From positions 248,001 through 312,000 of the forward strand of contig NZ_KB898646.1 of assembly GCF_000377665.1 (NCBI RefSeq): 64,000 nucleotides of DNA, written 5' to 3'. Of this stretch, positions 1-8,959 are shown piece after piece (position 1 is the first letter of the stretch; every line of letters starts with the position of its first letter). The notes under the pieces were generated by a model. That model was given only the letters and a program-made list of their open reading frames with translations, was not told the origin of the DNA and did not search any database. This DNA is from Vreelandella zhanjiangensis DSM 21076. GTDB taxonomy: Bacteria > Pseudomonadota > Gammaproteobacteria > Pseudomonadales > Halomonadaceae. A program made the position numbers and the translations under genes.

Positions 1-427
1 GAAGTCAGCGGGCGCTGCCAAAAAAGGCGGAGACAGTCCCGTGGTTGATGTACTCGATTACACCGAGCCCATGACGCGTAAGGGGCTGAACCTGTTATGT
101 ACGCCGGGTAACGATGTAGAGTCGACTACCGGCCTGGTTGGGTCCGGCGCTAACCTGGTGCTATTTACTACAGGTCTAGGGACTCCAACCGGCAACCCTG
201 TGGCGCCTGTGATTAAGATTTCAAGCAATAGCGAACTCGCAAGCCGCATGAGCGATGTGATCGACTTCGATGCTGGGCCGATCATCCGCGGTGAAGCGAG
301 CATTGCCCAATTGGCCGATGAATTGCTAACGCTCTGTATTGAAACAGCGTCTGGGCGTTATATATCGAAGGCTGCACGGCTTGCACAGTTGGACTTTATT
401 CCTTGGAAGAGAGGGGTGTCATTGTGA
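1..427 (+). CDS. uxaA: altronate dehydratase, C-terminal part (partial at window edge)
   Basis: The reading frame is open from base 2, so the gene starts outside the window; about 141 C-terminal residues are visible. Landmarks are the motif TPGNDVES followed by a glycine-rich stretch and [10 protein letters not shown], which are typical of the C-terminal catalytic domain of the UxaA/GarD family. UxaA dehydrates D-altronate to 2-keto-3-deoxygluconate in galacturonate breakdown; other family members act on galactarate or related aldonates, so the exact substrate is not fixed by this fragment. Its stop codon overlaps the GTG start of the next gene (GTGA), so both are probably translationally coupled and share an operon with the TRAP transporter downstream. 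Confidence 0.85.
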   Translation, partial: KSAGAAKKGGDSPVVDVLDYTEPMTRKGLNLLCTPGNDVESTTGLVGSGANLVLFTTGLGTPTGNPVAPVIKISSNSELASRMSDVIDFDAGPIIRGEASIAQLADELLTLCIETASGRYISKAARLAQLDFIPWKRGVSL

Positions 428-1575
428 GGCAGCCTCTCTCCCAGGCGAGCATTGTTCAGTTTGGTACTAGTCGGTTTTTACTCGGCCACGTTGCTGCCTT
501 TGCAAGCTCCGCTATCGTGGAGGAAGGAGGCCGTGAAGCGGTGCTTGTGGTGCAGACTTCCGCGCGCCCTGAAGGCAAAGCCAAGGCAAATGCGCTGGCT
601 CAGCAGGATAGCTATCCGCTGCATATTAAGGGGTTGCGTAATGGTGTACCCATTGAGGAGCACCTTTCCGTTAGCAGTGTCGCTGGCTGCCTTGTGGCAC
701 AAGACGACTGGGAAGCATTAGAACGTCACTTTATTCAGACGGCTCGCTGGGTGATTTCCAATACGGGTGATAGCGGTTACGACGTGACCGGTGATACCAG
801 TCTTGCTGCTGTTCCCGCAAGCTTTCCAGGCAAGTTGACTAAGCTGCTTTATGCACGTTTCAAGGCACAGCGGCCAGGCCTTACGCTACTGCCCTGCGAA
901 TTGATCGGCAGCAATGCTCAAGTGCTCAAAGAGATTGTTTCCAAGCTAGCGCGCCAGGACTACCACAATGCTTATTTCAGTACTTGGCTGGATGTCGAAT
1001 GCTGCTGGGTCAATACATTGGTAGATCGGATCGTCTCGGCACCCCTGGAACCGGTTGGCGCGGTCGCTGAACCTTATGCACTCTGGGCCGTTCAGCAAAC
1101 CCCATGCCTGATTATGCCTTTTGAGCATCCTGCCATTGAGGTCGTGAGTTCATTGCAGCCTTATGAGTTACGCAAGCTGCATATCCTTAATCTGGCGCAT
1201 ACGTATTTGGTTGATCAGTGGCTCAAGCTTGATTTGACCGATTCCATTACCTATGTAAGAGAGGCCATGCGAGAGCCAAAGCTGCGCAAGGCGCTCAGTG
1301 AGGTTATGGAAAAAGAGGTGCTGCCTGTCTTGGCTTTTGAATTACCGGATATGGATTTAAACGCCTACTGGCAGAGCACGCTGGAACGTTTTGATAATCC
1401 TTTCTTGAATCACCCTCTAGAAGATATTGCTCAGTACCACAGCGATAAGCTTAATCGCCGTCTAAAACCAGTGGTGTGTATGGCAGAAAACTACGCAATA
1501 CCCACGCCTGGGCTTAGTGAGGCGCTTAAACGAACAGCAATACCAAAGATTAACGATAAAACAACACTGCTTTAA
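424..1575 (+). CDS. uxaB: short mannitol-dehydrogenase-family oxidoreductase, probable tagaturonate reductase
   Basis: About 383 residues. The N-terminus carries IVQFGTSRF, the nucleotide-binding start seen in UxaB and UxuB. Further on come [18 protein letters not shown], a [10 protein letters not shown] segment and KLHILNLAH, matching the CELI, NSLVDRIV and K-x-LN-x-xH motifs of the polyol dehydrogenase family. The protein is roughly 100 residues shorter than Escherichia coli UxaB. I prefer GTG at 424 because a GAGAGG sequence lies just upstream and it gives a 4-base overlap with uxaA; a TTG at 403 is in frame. With UxaA it would interconvert tagaturonate and altronate using NADH. The substrate is inferred from context; fructuronate or another ketouronate is possible. 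Confidence 0.7.
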   Translation: MRQPLSQASIVQFGTSRFLLGHVAAFASSAIVEEGGREAVLVVQTSARPEGKAKANALAQQDSYPLHIKGLRNGVPIEEHLSVSSVAGCLVAQDDWEALERHFIQTARWVISNTGDSGYDVTGDTSLAAVPASFPGKLTKLLYARFKAQRPGLTLLPCELIGSNAQVLKEIVSKLARQDYHNAYFSTWLDVECCWVNTLVDRIVSAPLEPVGAVAEPYALWAVQQTPCLIMPFEHPAIEVVSSLQPYELRKLHILNLAHTYLVDQWLKLDLTDSITYVREAMREPKLRKALSEVMEKEVLPVLAFELPDMDLNAYWQSTLERFDNPFLNHPLEDIAQYHSDKLNRRLKPVVCMAENYAIPTPGLSEALKRTAIPKINDKTTLL

Positions 1576-1623
1576 AGCAGACACCACACCTACGGTTAAA
1601 CACAAGAAGAAGAGGAGTGCTTA

Positions 1624-2610
1624 ATGCGCCTGAATAAACTGTCTATGGCTATTACGCTTGCAACTGTTACAACGCTTAGCGTTGCTACGACTGCTCACGC
1701 CAGCACTGAGATCCGCGTTGCGTACGGCAACCAGCCCGGCGAGCCGGTGGATGTAGCCGTTAAGCAGTGGGCCGAATGGGTAAGTGAGGCGAGTAATGGT
1801 GAGCTGGAACTGAAAGCGTTTCCCGCAAGCCAGCTGGGTTCGGAAACTGAGGTGATGGAACAGGCGCGCTTTGGTGCGCCGATTATCTCAATTACTGCTT
1901 ACAGTAACTTTCTCGATTCAGTTCCCGACCTTGCCGTATTGGATGCGCCTTATCTGAGTGAAGATTTTGAGTCGAAGCTCAAGATTTTTGACTCGGAATG
2001 GTTTGCTGAGCAAATGGCAAAGGTAGATGGATCTGGCTATCACATCGTTATCCCAAATGCGGTATATGGTGCACGCCACCTGCTATCACGCGAGCCAGTT
2101 AGCAGTCCTGCTGACCTTGATGGTATGCGTATCCGCGTTCAAAACTCGCAAATGTATGTGGAAGCCATACGTGCCATGGGCGCCACACCCACGCCGATGT
2201 CACTGGGTGACGTTTATCCTGCGTTGGCGCAGGGGATAGTCGACGGCGTTGAGAATCCTACAGCGGTACTTTACGGGGGCAAGTTCCACGAGGTGGTGAA
2301 ACAACTTAGCTTGACGTCTCATATGCATACCGTGGCGCCTTTTGTTACCGGAAAGTCTTTTTGGGATCAGCTCAGTGAAGAGCAGCAGCAAATTATGACG
2401 GATACCGGCCAGCAGATGGCAGAGTATCTCTCTGAGCTGGTAGCGGATAACAGCGAACAGGCACTAGAGAGTTTACGTAGTGAAGGCGTGGAGATTCATG
2501 AAGTTGATATCGCGCCTTTCCGCGAGCGGGCTGCACAGCAGATTCCATCCGCCTTTCCTCAATGGAGCGATGGTCTGTACGACAAGGTTTACGAAATCAT
2601 TAACGGCTGA
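1624..2610 (+). CDS. dctP: TRAP transporter substrate-binding protein (DctP family)
   Basis: 328 residues with a cleavable signal peptide (hydrophobic core at residues 8-22, likely cut after AHA) and a mature protein beginning with TEIRVAYGNQPGEP. The family signature MRIRVQNS, containing the arginine that pairs with the substrate carboxylate, and GVENP are present. It is the periplasmic solute receptor of the TRAP system whose membrane subunits follow. A strong AGGAG lies ahead of the ATG. Position behind uxaA and the UxaB-like gene suggests a hexuronate or aldonate ligand. The stop codon is followed by a perfect hairpin before dctQ. Confidence 0.9.
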   Translation: MRLNKLSMAITLATVTTLSVATTAHASTEIRVAYGNQPGEPVDVAVKQWAEWVSEASNGELELKAFPASQLGSETEVMEQARFGAPIISITAYSNFLDSVPDLAVLDAPYLSEDFESKLKIFDSEWFAEQMAKVDGSGYHIVIPNAVYGARHLLSREPVSSPADLDGMRIRVQNSQMYVEAIRAMGATPTPMSLGDVYPALAQGIVDGVENPTAVLYGGKFHEVVKQLSLTSHMHTVAPFVTGKSFWDQLSEEQQQIMTDTGQQMAEYLSELVADNSEQALESLRSEGVEIHEVDIAPFRERAAQQIPSAFPQWSDGLYDKVYEIING

Positions 2611-2627
2611 TCATCCTGTGATCGCAT

Positions 2628-2651
2628 GGTTCCCCGGTTAGCCGGGGAACC
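2628..2651 (+). promoter_or_regulatory. perfect intercistronic hairpin between dctP and dctQ
   Basis: GGTTCCCCGG, loop TTAG, CCGGGGAACC: a 10-bp perfect stem with a tetraloop in the 58-base gap. There is no T run, so it is more likely an mRNA-stabilising or processing element than a full terminator. Such an element would let the binding protein be made in excess of the permease. The structure is seen directly; the role is inferred. Confidence 0.7.
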
Positions 2652-2668
2652 AAGTTGAGGTGTCTGAT

Positions 2669-3142
2669 ATGCAGCGTATCTTCACGTGGCTAGATCGATT
2701 CATGCGTCTTGATGAAGTCATCGCGACCGCCGCCATTTTTGCGCTCTTCCTGGTGGCGATTAGCAATATATTCATGCGCTATTTGTTTAACAGCCCCTTG
2801 GCCTGGACGGAAGAGATTCTTCAAATGCTTTTAGTGTGGGCCTCATTCCTGGGCGCCAGCGCCTTGGTGCGCCGCAGGGAGCATGTGTTTATTAGTTTTG
2901 TGACCGATAAACTCCCACCACGATTGGCGCATTGGAACGAACAAATATTCAGTGTGGGCATCATCTTAGTGAGTGCCGCGGTCATGCTTTATTGGGGGAC
3001 TCAGCTACTCAGCTTTTCAGCGTATCGCAGTACACCGATGCTGCAAATTCCCTATTACTGGATTCATGTGGCGATCCCCGTTAGTGCAGTGGTAATGATT
3101 TATCACTGTGTCGTGCGGCTGGTTCGGCAACATTCATCTTAG
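2669..3142 (+). CDS. dctQ: TRAP transporter small permease (DctQ family)
   Basis: About 157 residues with four hydrophobic segments and the usual DctQ features: an FMRYLFNSPLAWTEE region after the first helix and a WASFLGA stretch in the second. It forms the small membrane subunit that works with DctM. ATG at 2669 is preferred because TTGAGG lies 8 bases before it; a GTG at 2660 overlaps that site and would add three residues. It sits 11 bases before dctM. Confidence 0.88.
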   Translation: MQRIFTWLDRFMRLDEVIATAAIFALFLVAISNIFMRYLFNSPLAWTEEILQMLLVWASFLGASALVRRREHVFISFVTDKLPPRLAHWNEQIFSVGIILVSAAVMLYWGTQLLSFSAYRSTPMLQIPYYWIHVAIPVSAVVMIYHCVVRLVRQHSS

Positions 3143-3153
3143 GAGCTAACCAC

Positions 3154-4437
3154 ATGGCTGTCAGTATTGCGCTTGGCGCACTGTTTTTACTGTTTCTATT
3201 AGGTACCCCCGTCGCGTTTGCACTGTTTTTTTCGACGTTTCTCTATTTCATCGTAGGGGCTGACCAACCCATGATGCTGCTTATTCAGCGTCTGGCCGGT
3301 GGTCTGGAGTCGGTTTCTTTACTCGCCATTCCATTTTTCATTATGGCGGGTGTTTTCATGAACTATTCAGGCATTACCGACCGGTTGCTGAAGCTTGCTG
3401 AATTGCTGACACGCCGTATGCATGGTGGATTAGCACAAGCCAATGTGTTGTTAAGTACTTTCATGGGTGGGCTATCGGGCTCTAATATTGCCGACGCAGC
3501 CATGAATGCCAAACTGTTGGTGCCTAGCATGACTGCTAAAGGTTACCCCGTACCTTTTTCTAGTGCGGTAACCGCAGCTTCGTCACTCATTACCTCGACT
3601 ATTCCGCCCGGCATCGCCTTGATCGTGTATGGCTACGTCAATAATGTTTCCATTGGACGGCTTTTTCTTGCTGGTGTGGTTCCTGGCGTTTTGATGGCAA
3701 TCAGCCTAATGGTGCTGGTGTCCTTCTTGTGTCGGCGTTACGGCTACCAGCCACCCCAGCGAGCGAAAGTAGCGCGTAAGGAGTGGATTAGCGTGACGCG
3801 TGCCGGTCTTATCGCTTTGATGCTGCCTCTGGTCGTTATTGGCGGTATCCGAATTGGCGTTTTTACGCCAACAGAGGCAGGGGCTATTGCGGTGCTTTAT
3901 GCTCTCATCGTGGGTGTTTTCATTTATAAGCAGATGACCCCCAAAACGATAGCGCTGGCGACCAATGAATCGCTCTTGGCATCGGTTAATGTGCTTTTCA
4001 TCATTGCCGTCGCATCAGGTTTTGCACGTTTTCTTACCTGGGAACAAATTCCTCAGGAGATCGCTATGATGTTGTCTACCCAGGTTGGCAGTGCTGTCGC
4101 CTTCCTATTGCTAGCGAACGTGTTGTTATTAATCTTAGGCATGTTTCTAGAAGGCAACGCCATTTTGATCGTACTTTCACCGCTGCTGGCGCCGGTAGCT
4201 GCTCAGTTTGGTGTGGATCCCGTTCACTTTGGCATCATTTTCATTATCAATGCCACCATTGGCACGATTACGCCGCCGTTAGGCACGGTGATGTTTACTA
4301 CCTGCAGTATCACGGGTATTAACGTTTCATCCTTTATTCGCGCTGTCATGCCTTTCTGGCTGGTAATGGTAGGCATTTTGCTACTGGTAACCTTTATTCC
4401 AGCGCTTTCATTGATGTTGCCTACGCTTGTTTTCTAA
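3154..4437 (+). CDS. dctM: TRAP transporter large permease (DctM family)
   Basis: 427 residues, about 12 membrane segments. It carries the DctM landmarks GLSGSNIADAAMNAK, SSLITSTIPPGIALI, FTPTEAGAIAVLYAL and, near the end, ATIGTITPPLGTVMF. The protein couples inward sodium movement to uptake of the acid delivered by DctP. Start ATG follows AGGAG with normal spacing. Last gene of the uxaA-uxaB-like-dctPQM operon; no clear terminator is visible in the 157 bases after it. Confidence 0.93.
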   Translation: MAVSIALGALFLLFLLGTPVAFALFFSTFLYFIVGADQPMMLLIQRLAGGLESVSLLAIPFFIMAGVFMNYSGITDRLLKLAELLTRRMHGGLAQANVLLSTFMGGLSGSNIADAAMNAKLLVPSMTAKGYPVPFSSAVTAASSLITSTIPPGIALIVYGYVNNVSIGRLFLAGVVPGVLMAISLMVLVSFLCRRYGYQPPQRAKVARKEWISVTRAGLIALMLPLVVIGGIRIGVFTPTEAGAIAVLYALIVGVFIYKQMTPKTIALATNESLLASVNVLFIIAVASGFARFLTWEQIPQEIAMMLSTQVGSAVAFLLLANVLLLILGMFLEGNAILIVLSPLLAPVAAQFGVDPVHFGIIFIINATIGTITPPLGTVMFTTCSITGINVSSFIRAVMPFWLVMVGILLLVTFIPALSLMLPTLVF

Positions 4438-4594
4438 TCGCGGTGGTTTCTATGCACAGCAGGGGCAAGGGTGAAAAGGCTAGCTCAATATTTCCTCACA
4501 CTTGCCACATTCGGCTGCCGACGTCATAACGTTTCACCGCTATGATGCTAATAAGCATTGGGCAATTTAATGAACGTTGTGCGGGGTGGCCGTG

Positions 4595-5323
4595 ATGGTT
4601 AGAAACAGCAGAAATATCGTGATGTTAGGTAGTGCTGTGGTGCTGGGTGGCTTGCTGGCGGTGGGGTTGGTTGGGGGCGGTAGCTACATTAAGCAGGCGG
4701 CCGAGGTATGGCAGCAGTCTTCGCGCAATGTCACGGTTCGTGGGTTGGCTGAACGTGAAGTGGCGGCAGATTTGGTACTGTGGCCGTTTAATTACAGCGT
4801 TAGTGCTAACAGTTTAAGTGACTTGGAAGAGCAGCTTTCCAATAACAACCAGGCAATTCGCCGCTTTCTGGAAACCCAGGGGTTTGCTCCTGAACATATC
4901 AGCACCACGCCACCCAGGATTACCGATCAGTTCAGTAATCTATATGGCGGGCAGCGCCCTGATGAGCGCTACCGCGCAGAAGCCACGCTACTGCTGCGTT
5001 CGCCGGATGTAGAAGGGGTGATGCAGGCGATCCCCAGCACCACATCGCTGGTGCGCCAGGGTGTTTTACTCTCGCCAGGCTACGAGTATCAAACCGAGTT
5101 TCTGTTTACCGGGCTGGATGCGATCAAGCCTGAAATGATTGCCGAGGCCACTGCCGATGCGCGCAATGCCGCCCAGCAATTTGCTGAAGACTCGGGAAGT
5201 CAAGTAGGGCAGATACGCCAGGCGACCCAAGGCTACTTCTCTATTGAGGATCTGGACAGCTATACGCCGAATATCAAGCGTGTGCGTGTGGTGACCACTA
5301 TCGACTATGCATTAAAGGATTAG
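4595..5323 (+). CDS. SIMPL domain (DUF541) periplasmic or membrane-anchored protein
   Basis: About 242 residues: one N-terminal hydrophobic helix (roughly residues 7-25) followed by a periplasmic domain beginning SRNVTVRGLAEREV, the conserved entry to the SIMPL/DUF541 fold. TPPRITDQFSNLYGGQ and a C-terminal VRVVTTIDYAL segment also fit. Family members include E. coli YggE, linked to oxidative-stress resistance; the biochemical role is unknown. ATG at 4595 is chosen over in-frame TTG, GTG and GTG codons at 4577, 4586 and 4592, since GGGTGG sits just ahead of it. It appears monocistronic. Confidence 0.85.
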   Translation: MVRNSRNIVMLGSAVVLGGLLAVGLVGGGSYIKQAAEVWQQSSRNVTVRGLAEREVAADLVLWPFNYSVSANSLSDLEEQLSNNNQAIRRFLETQGFAPEHISTTPPRITDQFSNLYGGQRPDERYRAEATLLLRSPDVEGVMQAIPSTTSLVRQGVLLSPGYEYQTEFLFTGLDAIKPEMIAEATADARNAAQQFAEDSGSQVGQIRQATQGYFSIEDLDSYTPNIKRVRVVTTIDYALKD

Positions 5324-5352
5324 GATTTAAAGGCTCAGTTTTGAAGGGCTAG

Positions 5353-5717
5353 AGTCTAACCCTTTCCACGATCGCTGAAGCGTATGGAAACGTGAATGGT
5401 CATGCTGTTATTTCTCCTGCCGCTATTTCGGTGGATACTATTGGTTGGTTTGGGCCAATGTCTTTATTACCTGAGTTTCAAGAGTAGGGCGTTAGGCTCA
5501 GGCTCATAAGGAGTGCTCTTACCGACCTTGAGGCGAGAGACGTTGCAAGTTGTGTCGTCCTCGGAGCCCTGAGTATTATGGACGCTTTGGGCTCCAAGTT
5601 GTTGAAGCGCTAACTTTCCCAGGTGATCCGCTGGAATATTTTCAAGCTATATCTTTTAACGATCGCTTTTCAAAAGTTGGGTTGACATATCATGAGGCTT
5701 TGTTGGCGCAAGATTAA
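5353..5717 (+). pseudogene. degraded GNAT acetyltransferase (YhbS-like)
   Basis: No intact frame exists, but a GNAT protein can be pieced together. Frame 1 from 5353 gives residues around GHAVISP, GWFGPMSLLPEFQE, then an in-frame TAG at 5485-5487, then RLIRSAL and CVVLG. At about 5566 one base appears to be missing; in the shifted frame the protein continues with PEYYGRFGLQVVEAL, PGDPLEYFQAISF and LTYHEALLAQD to a TAA at 5717. These match the second half of YhbS-type N-acetyltransferases in order and spacing. The first 40-50 residues are not recognisable. It has therefore a 5' loss, one stop and one frameshift, and is almost surely dead unless the read contains errors. Confidence 0.75.
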
Positions 5718-5777
5718 TTGCTTAAGATAATGTCCTCGTCGTTTTGAACCTCGTGAGGTTTATATCTGAGATGCTAG

Positions 5778-6647
5778 CTAGAAAAAGCTGATTGGCAAAT
5801 AAAACTCTAAATCAAAGGTCTCATCTTCGCTCAAAAACTGATTTTTATGATAGCGAACATAGCCTGGGGTGGAGCGCAGCTTAAATTTGGATGTGGGTAG
5901 CCAGGTTTTAAATACTTGACTGATTTGTGGCAGTAACTCTCCGTATTTGCCTGTTAAATGAAACACTGCATGAAGGCCTTCGGGTATCACAAGCTGACTG
6001 ATGATTGAGTGTCGCGACACTGGTGTGTCGATCTCCAGACACGCGACATAGTGGCACTGCTCAAGTTCAACCCACGCAGGATTGGAGTGATGAAGTCCGT
6101 ATTGCCGGTTGGTATCTCGCTGTTCCGCTTTGGCCCAGGCAATTAACGTCATCCAAGCCTCTTGAATTGAGCGGTTATAGCCATGATGGCGTTTATAAGC
6201 CACGAATCGAGTCGGCGTTTCTATAATTCGTGGAGAAGGTAATGCCTGGCCCGCGATAGATTGAAATCCGAGTGCGACATCAGGATCTTTCAGATAGTTT
6301 TTTTCCAACGAGGGTTGCTCTTGTTGCCGCCAGGTCGTGGGGGAGCAATGAAAAATACTATTGAAGGCTTTATTGAAAGATGAGGCTGAGCTAAATCCAC
6401 ATCGGTTGGCGATATCCAAAACCGAAGAGTGGCTATCAAACATGAGCTGATTGGCAGCGTACTCCATGCGAACGCGCCGAATGTATTGATGAATCGACTC
6501 TCCAACCACGCGTTTAAACAGTCGATGAAAATGCTGCTCAGAATACGCTGCAACATCTGCCAACGCTTTGGCGCTTAGCGGTCGACTAATATCCCTATGT
6601 ATGTGAAATAGAACTTCGTTGATGCGGTTCTGATGCTGAATAGACAC
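5778..6647 (-). CDS. AraC-family regulator with GyrI-like ligand domain
   Basis: About 289 residues. The N-terminal part is a double helix-turn-helix AraC domain (HRDISRPLSAKALA, then SEQHFHRLFKRVVGES, then DIANRCGFSSASSFNKAF with the second recognition helix). The C-terminal 150 residues resemble the GyrI/Rob effector domain, including TPTRFVAYKRHHGYN and a CHYVACLEI strand. No ATG is in frame upstream; GTG at 6647 gives a family-like N-terminus and an AGGTG ahead, whereas a TTG at 6713 would add 22 non-conserved residues. It diverges from the aminotransferase gene at 6775 and is the likely local regulator, perhaps responding to a small amphipathic ligand. Confidence 0.82.
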   Translation of the reverse strand: MSIQHQNRINEVLFHIHRDISRPLSAKALADVAAYSEQHFHRLFKRVVGESIHQYIRRVRMEYAANQLMFDSHSSVLDIANRCGFSSASSFNKAFNSIFHCSPTTWRQQEQPSLEKNYLKDPDVALGFQSIAGQALPSPRIIETPTRFVAYKRHHGYNRSIQEAWMTLIAWAKAEQRDTNRQYGLHHSNPAWVELEQCHYVACLEIDTPVSRHSIISQLVIPEGLHAVFHLTGKYGELLPQISQVFKTWLPTSKFKLRSTPGYVRYHKNQFLSEDETFDLEFYLPISFF

Positions 6648-6774
6648 GGGGTACACCTGAATAAAGATTTCAATGCAGCATATATGGACAACATCTATAG
6701 CATAAACGGACAACTAAAGTCCCGTATGACTTTGTAGGATAAAGGTTCTTCAATACTGGCTCAGGACATTATCC

Positions 6775-7920
6775 ATGCAGCTCGCCACGCCGTTCACACG
6801 AATGAAATCCTCCTTTATCCGGGAAATTCTGGCAGCTGCCCAGGATCCTGACGTCATTTCGCTTGCTGGCGGGTTGCCTGACGAAAAAACGTTTCCAGTT
6901 GAGCTTCTTAAGCCGACAATTGATCAGCTCACCAGCGACCTAAATCTATTTCAGTATGGCCCGACCCAAGGTTACGGGCAATTGGTAGGGCATCTAAATA
7001 AGCGATATCAATTGCCTGAACATCATAAGTTGCTAGTGACTACGGGATCTCAACAGGGGTTAGACCTTATTGCCCGGGCGTTTATCAATCCTGGTGATAA
7101 GGTTGTTTTAGAGGCACCCAGCTATTTGGGAGCCATGCAGGTGCTTAATTTTGTACAGGCCGACATTGTCCCTATTGCACAGAATGTAGAAGGACCTGAC
7201 CTGAACGTACTGGAGCAGTGTTTTGTGCGTCATCAGCCGAAGCTGTTTTATGCTGTTCCTGACTTTCATAACCCGACAGGATTAAGCTGGCCGTTGGCGA
7301 CACGCCAGGCAGTGGCGAAATTATGCCTTCGCTATCAGGTGACATTCGTTGAGGATGCCCCTTATCGCCCATTGCGTTTCACTGGAGACACGCTACCAAT
7401 GGTATCGAGTTTTTGCCCGGATCAGGCATTGGTGCTGCGCTCATTTTCCAAGATTGCGTCACCGGGTATGCGTGTTGGGGCTGTATCTGGACCGGGACAC
7501 TGGATAGACCCGTTGATTAAGGTAAAGCAGGGCGCTGATCTGCATTCTAGCCTACCTATTCAAGCCATGTTACTTGGATTGTTGGAGCATCCTGGTTTTG
7601 AGCAACATGTGGCAAACGTGTGCCAGTTGTACCGAGGCCGCTATGCAGTGCTTCATAACGCATTAAAGCACCTAGAGACATTTGGGTGTTTTACCCAACC
7701 AATTGAAGGGGGAATGTTTGTTTGGCTAACTCTGCCCGAGTGCGACACCTTTACGCTGGCAAAAACACTCCTCGATCAAGGGGTGGCAACCGTACCCAGT
7801 GATGTGTTTTATTCCGGACAAAAAGGGGTATCTGCTTTGCGCCTCAACTTTACTAATAGCTCTCCAGAGAGCCTGAAAGAGGCAGTTGATAGAATGGCTG
7901 ACGTCATCAAATTACTTTAG
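6775..7920 (+). CDS. PLP-dependent aminotransferase, class I/II (LysN/2-aminoadipate type)
   Basis: 381 residues. It has the fold-type I features SLAGGLPDEKTFP near the N-terminus, TTGSQQGLDLIARAF, a PDFHNPTGLSW segment with the cofactor-contacting Asn, and SFSKIASPGMRVG with the Schiff-base lysine. The overall pattern resembles 2-aminoadipate/aromatic/branched-chain aminotransferases related to the MocR effector domain but without a DNA-binding part. ATG at 6775 is well placed for the family start. It is divergently paired with the AraC-type gene, which suggests regulated amino-acid catabolism. The amino donor cannot be told from sequence. Confidence 0.85.
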   Translation: MQLATPFTRMKSSFIREILAAAQDPDVISLAGGLPDEKTFPVELLKPTIDQLTSDLNLFQYGPTQGYGQLVGHLNKRYQLPEHHKLLVTTGSQQGLDLIARAFINPGDKVVLEAPSYLGAMQVLNFVQADIVPIAQNVEGPDLNVLEQCFVRHQPKLFYAVPDFHNPTGLSWPLATRQAVAKLCLRYQVTFVEDAPYRPLRFTGDTLPMVSSFCPDQALVLRSFSKIASPGMRVGAVSGPGHWIDPLIKVKQGADLHSSLPIQAMLLGLLEHPGFEQHVANVCQLYRGRYAVLHNALKHLETFGCFTQPIEGGMFVWLTLPECDTFTLAKTLLDQGVATVPSDVFYSGQKGVSALRLNFTNSSPESLKEAVDRMADVIKLL

Positions 7921-8047
7921 AGGTATGTTCGCGCCATGCGTAGGAATAATTACACAACCTGGCGTACCTCTGACTACAGAGTGGTCTATACGGTTTAAAT
8001 ACTTAAGCAATGAATTTTCCAGAGAAATGCCAAGGCCTATTGATCTT

Positions 8048-8206
8048 TCACATGGGAGCCCATAAAAAGCCGTAGATCAAAGCCTCCATGCTGTCATCGT
8101 TTCGCTTTAGCTTGTTGTAACGCGTCACGATGGTGCGATATGGCTTCTGTTGGTGTGAGAATCCTTTATTCTGAGAGCTTGCCCCTATCCTGCCAAATTC
8201 CAAACG
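8048..8206 (-). mobile_element. C-terminal remnant of an IS5-like transposase
   Basis: The 316-base gap between the aminotransferase and greB has no gene, but read on the minus strand it encodes about 50 residues ending at a TGA at 8048-8050: GASSQNKGFSHQQKPYRT, then TRYNKLKRNDDSMEAL and WAPM. The TRY-KL-RN pattern near a C-terminus resembles the last part of IS5-group transposases. There is no upstream open frame, no inverted repeat and no catalytic region, so this is only a relic. The family call is tentative. Confidence 0.45.
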
Positions 8207-8236
8207 TCAGAGCTCTAGGCGGTGTAGCGTCATGCA

Positions 8237-8755
8237 CTAAAGCGAAGCATAGCGGATCGCGGTAACGGTGTAGAACACCTTCCCGTTTGGAGTAAGCACT
8301 TCTGCATCGTCATCGACTCCTTTGCCGAGAAGCGCCTTGGCCATGGGCGCGTCGATGCTGATCCAGCGCTTTTGGGTGTCGATCTCGTCGTGACCCACAA
8401 TGCGAAGTTGCAGCGCTTCTCCCTCTTCATCTTCCAGATCGACAAAGGCGCCGAAGAAGATTTTATCCAGATTCGCCGGTAGCCGGTCGACCACCTGTAG
8501 TTCATCCAAGCGTATTGTCAGGTAGCGAATCCGGGCAATCACGCGGTTCAGCTCTTTCTTGTTATACGTGTAATCAGCGTTTTCGGAACGATCGCCCAGT
8601 GCGGCGGCTTCGCCTACTTTTGTTGAGAGTTCGGGGCGTTTGACTCTGGACAAGTGATCCAAAATGCCGCGTAAACGCGCGGCGCCCTCAGCGGTAATCA
8701 AATTGCTTTTGGGTGCCTGGCGTGGATCTTTTGCCGGATCGCGCCAGCGGGTCAT
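8237..8755 (-). CDS. greB: transcription elongation factor GreB
   Basis: About 172 residues: an N-terminal coiled-coil with the basic/acidic tip signature LGDRSENADYTYNKKEL, followed by the FKBP-like C-terminal domain (IVGHDEID, ISIDAPMAKALLGK, and a PNGKVFYTVTAI end). GreB rescues backtracked RNA polymerase by stimulating transcript cleavage. The YNKKELNRVIARIRYL segment and the IDAPMA motif distinguish GreB from GreA. ATG at 8755 is preferred, with AAAGG 7 bases upstream; an ATG five codons earlier (8770) is possible. It has a short extra N-terminal stretch compared with E. coli. Confidence 0.95.
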   Translation of the reverse strand: MTRWRDPAKDPRQAPKSNLITAEGAARLRGILDHLSRVKRPELSTKVGEAAALGDRSENADYTYNKKELNRVIARIRYLTIRLDELQVVDRLPANLDKIFFGAFVDLEDEEGEALQLRIVGHDEIDTQKRWISIDAPMAKALLGKGVDDDAEVLTPNGKVFYTVTAIRYASL

Positions 8756-8959
8756 ATTACGGCCTTTCATTCGCGTGCTCTCATTTCGGTAGGGGCGGCA
8801 CTTTTAAGACACTTACTCTACGTGAAAAAAAGCCTCTTAGGTAAAAGCATGTTGAATGACCGGAGTCACTAGCGAATCATTCAAACGTTCGTTACATTGT
8901 CGGGGTGGGCGATTTAACCCTTAAACGCTACGCTGATAAAAATAATCCAGGAGACTGTC

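Noticed and set aside
7921..8236. Intact insertion sequence
   Set aside because: Only about 50 C-terminal codons are left, with no inverted repeats or catalytic region.
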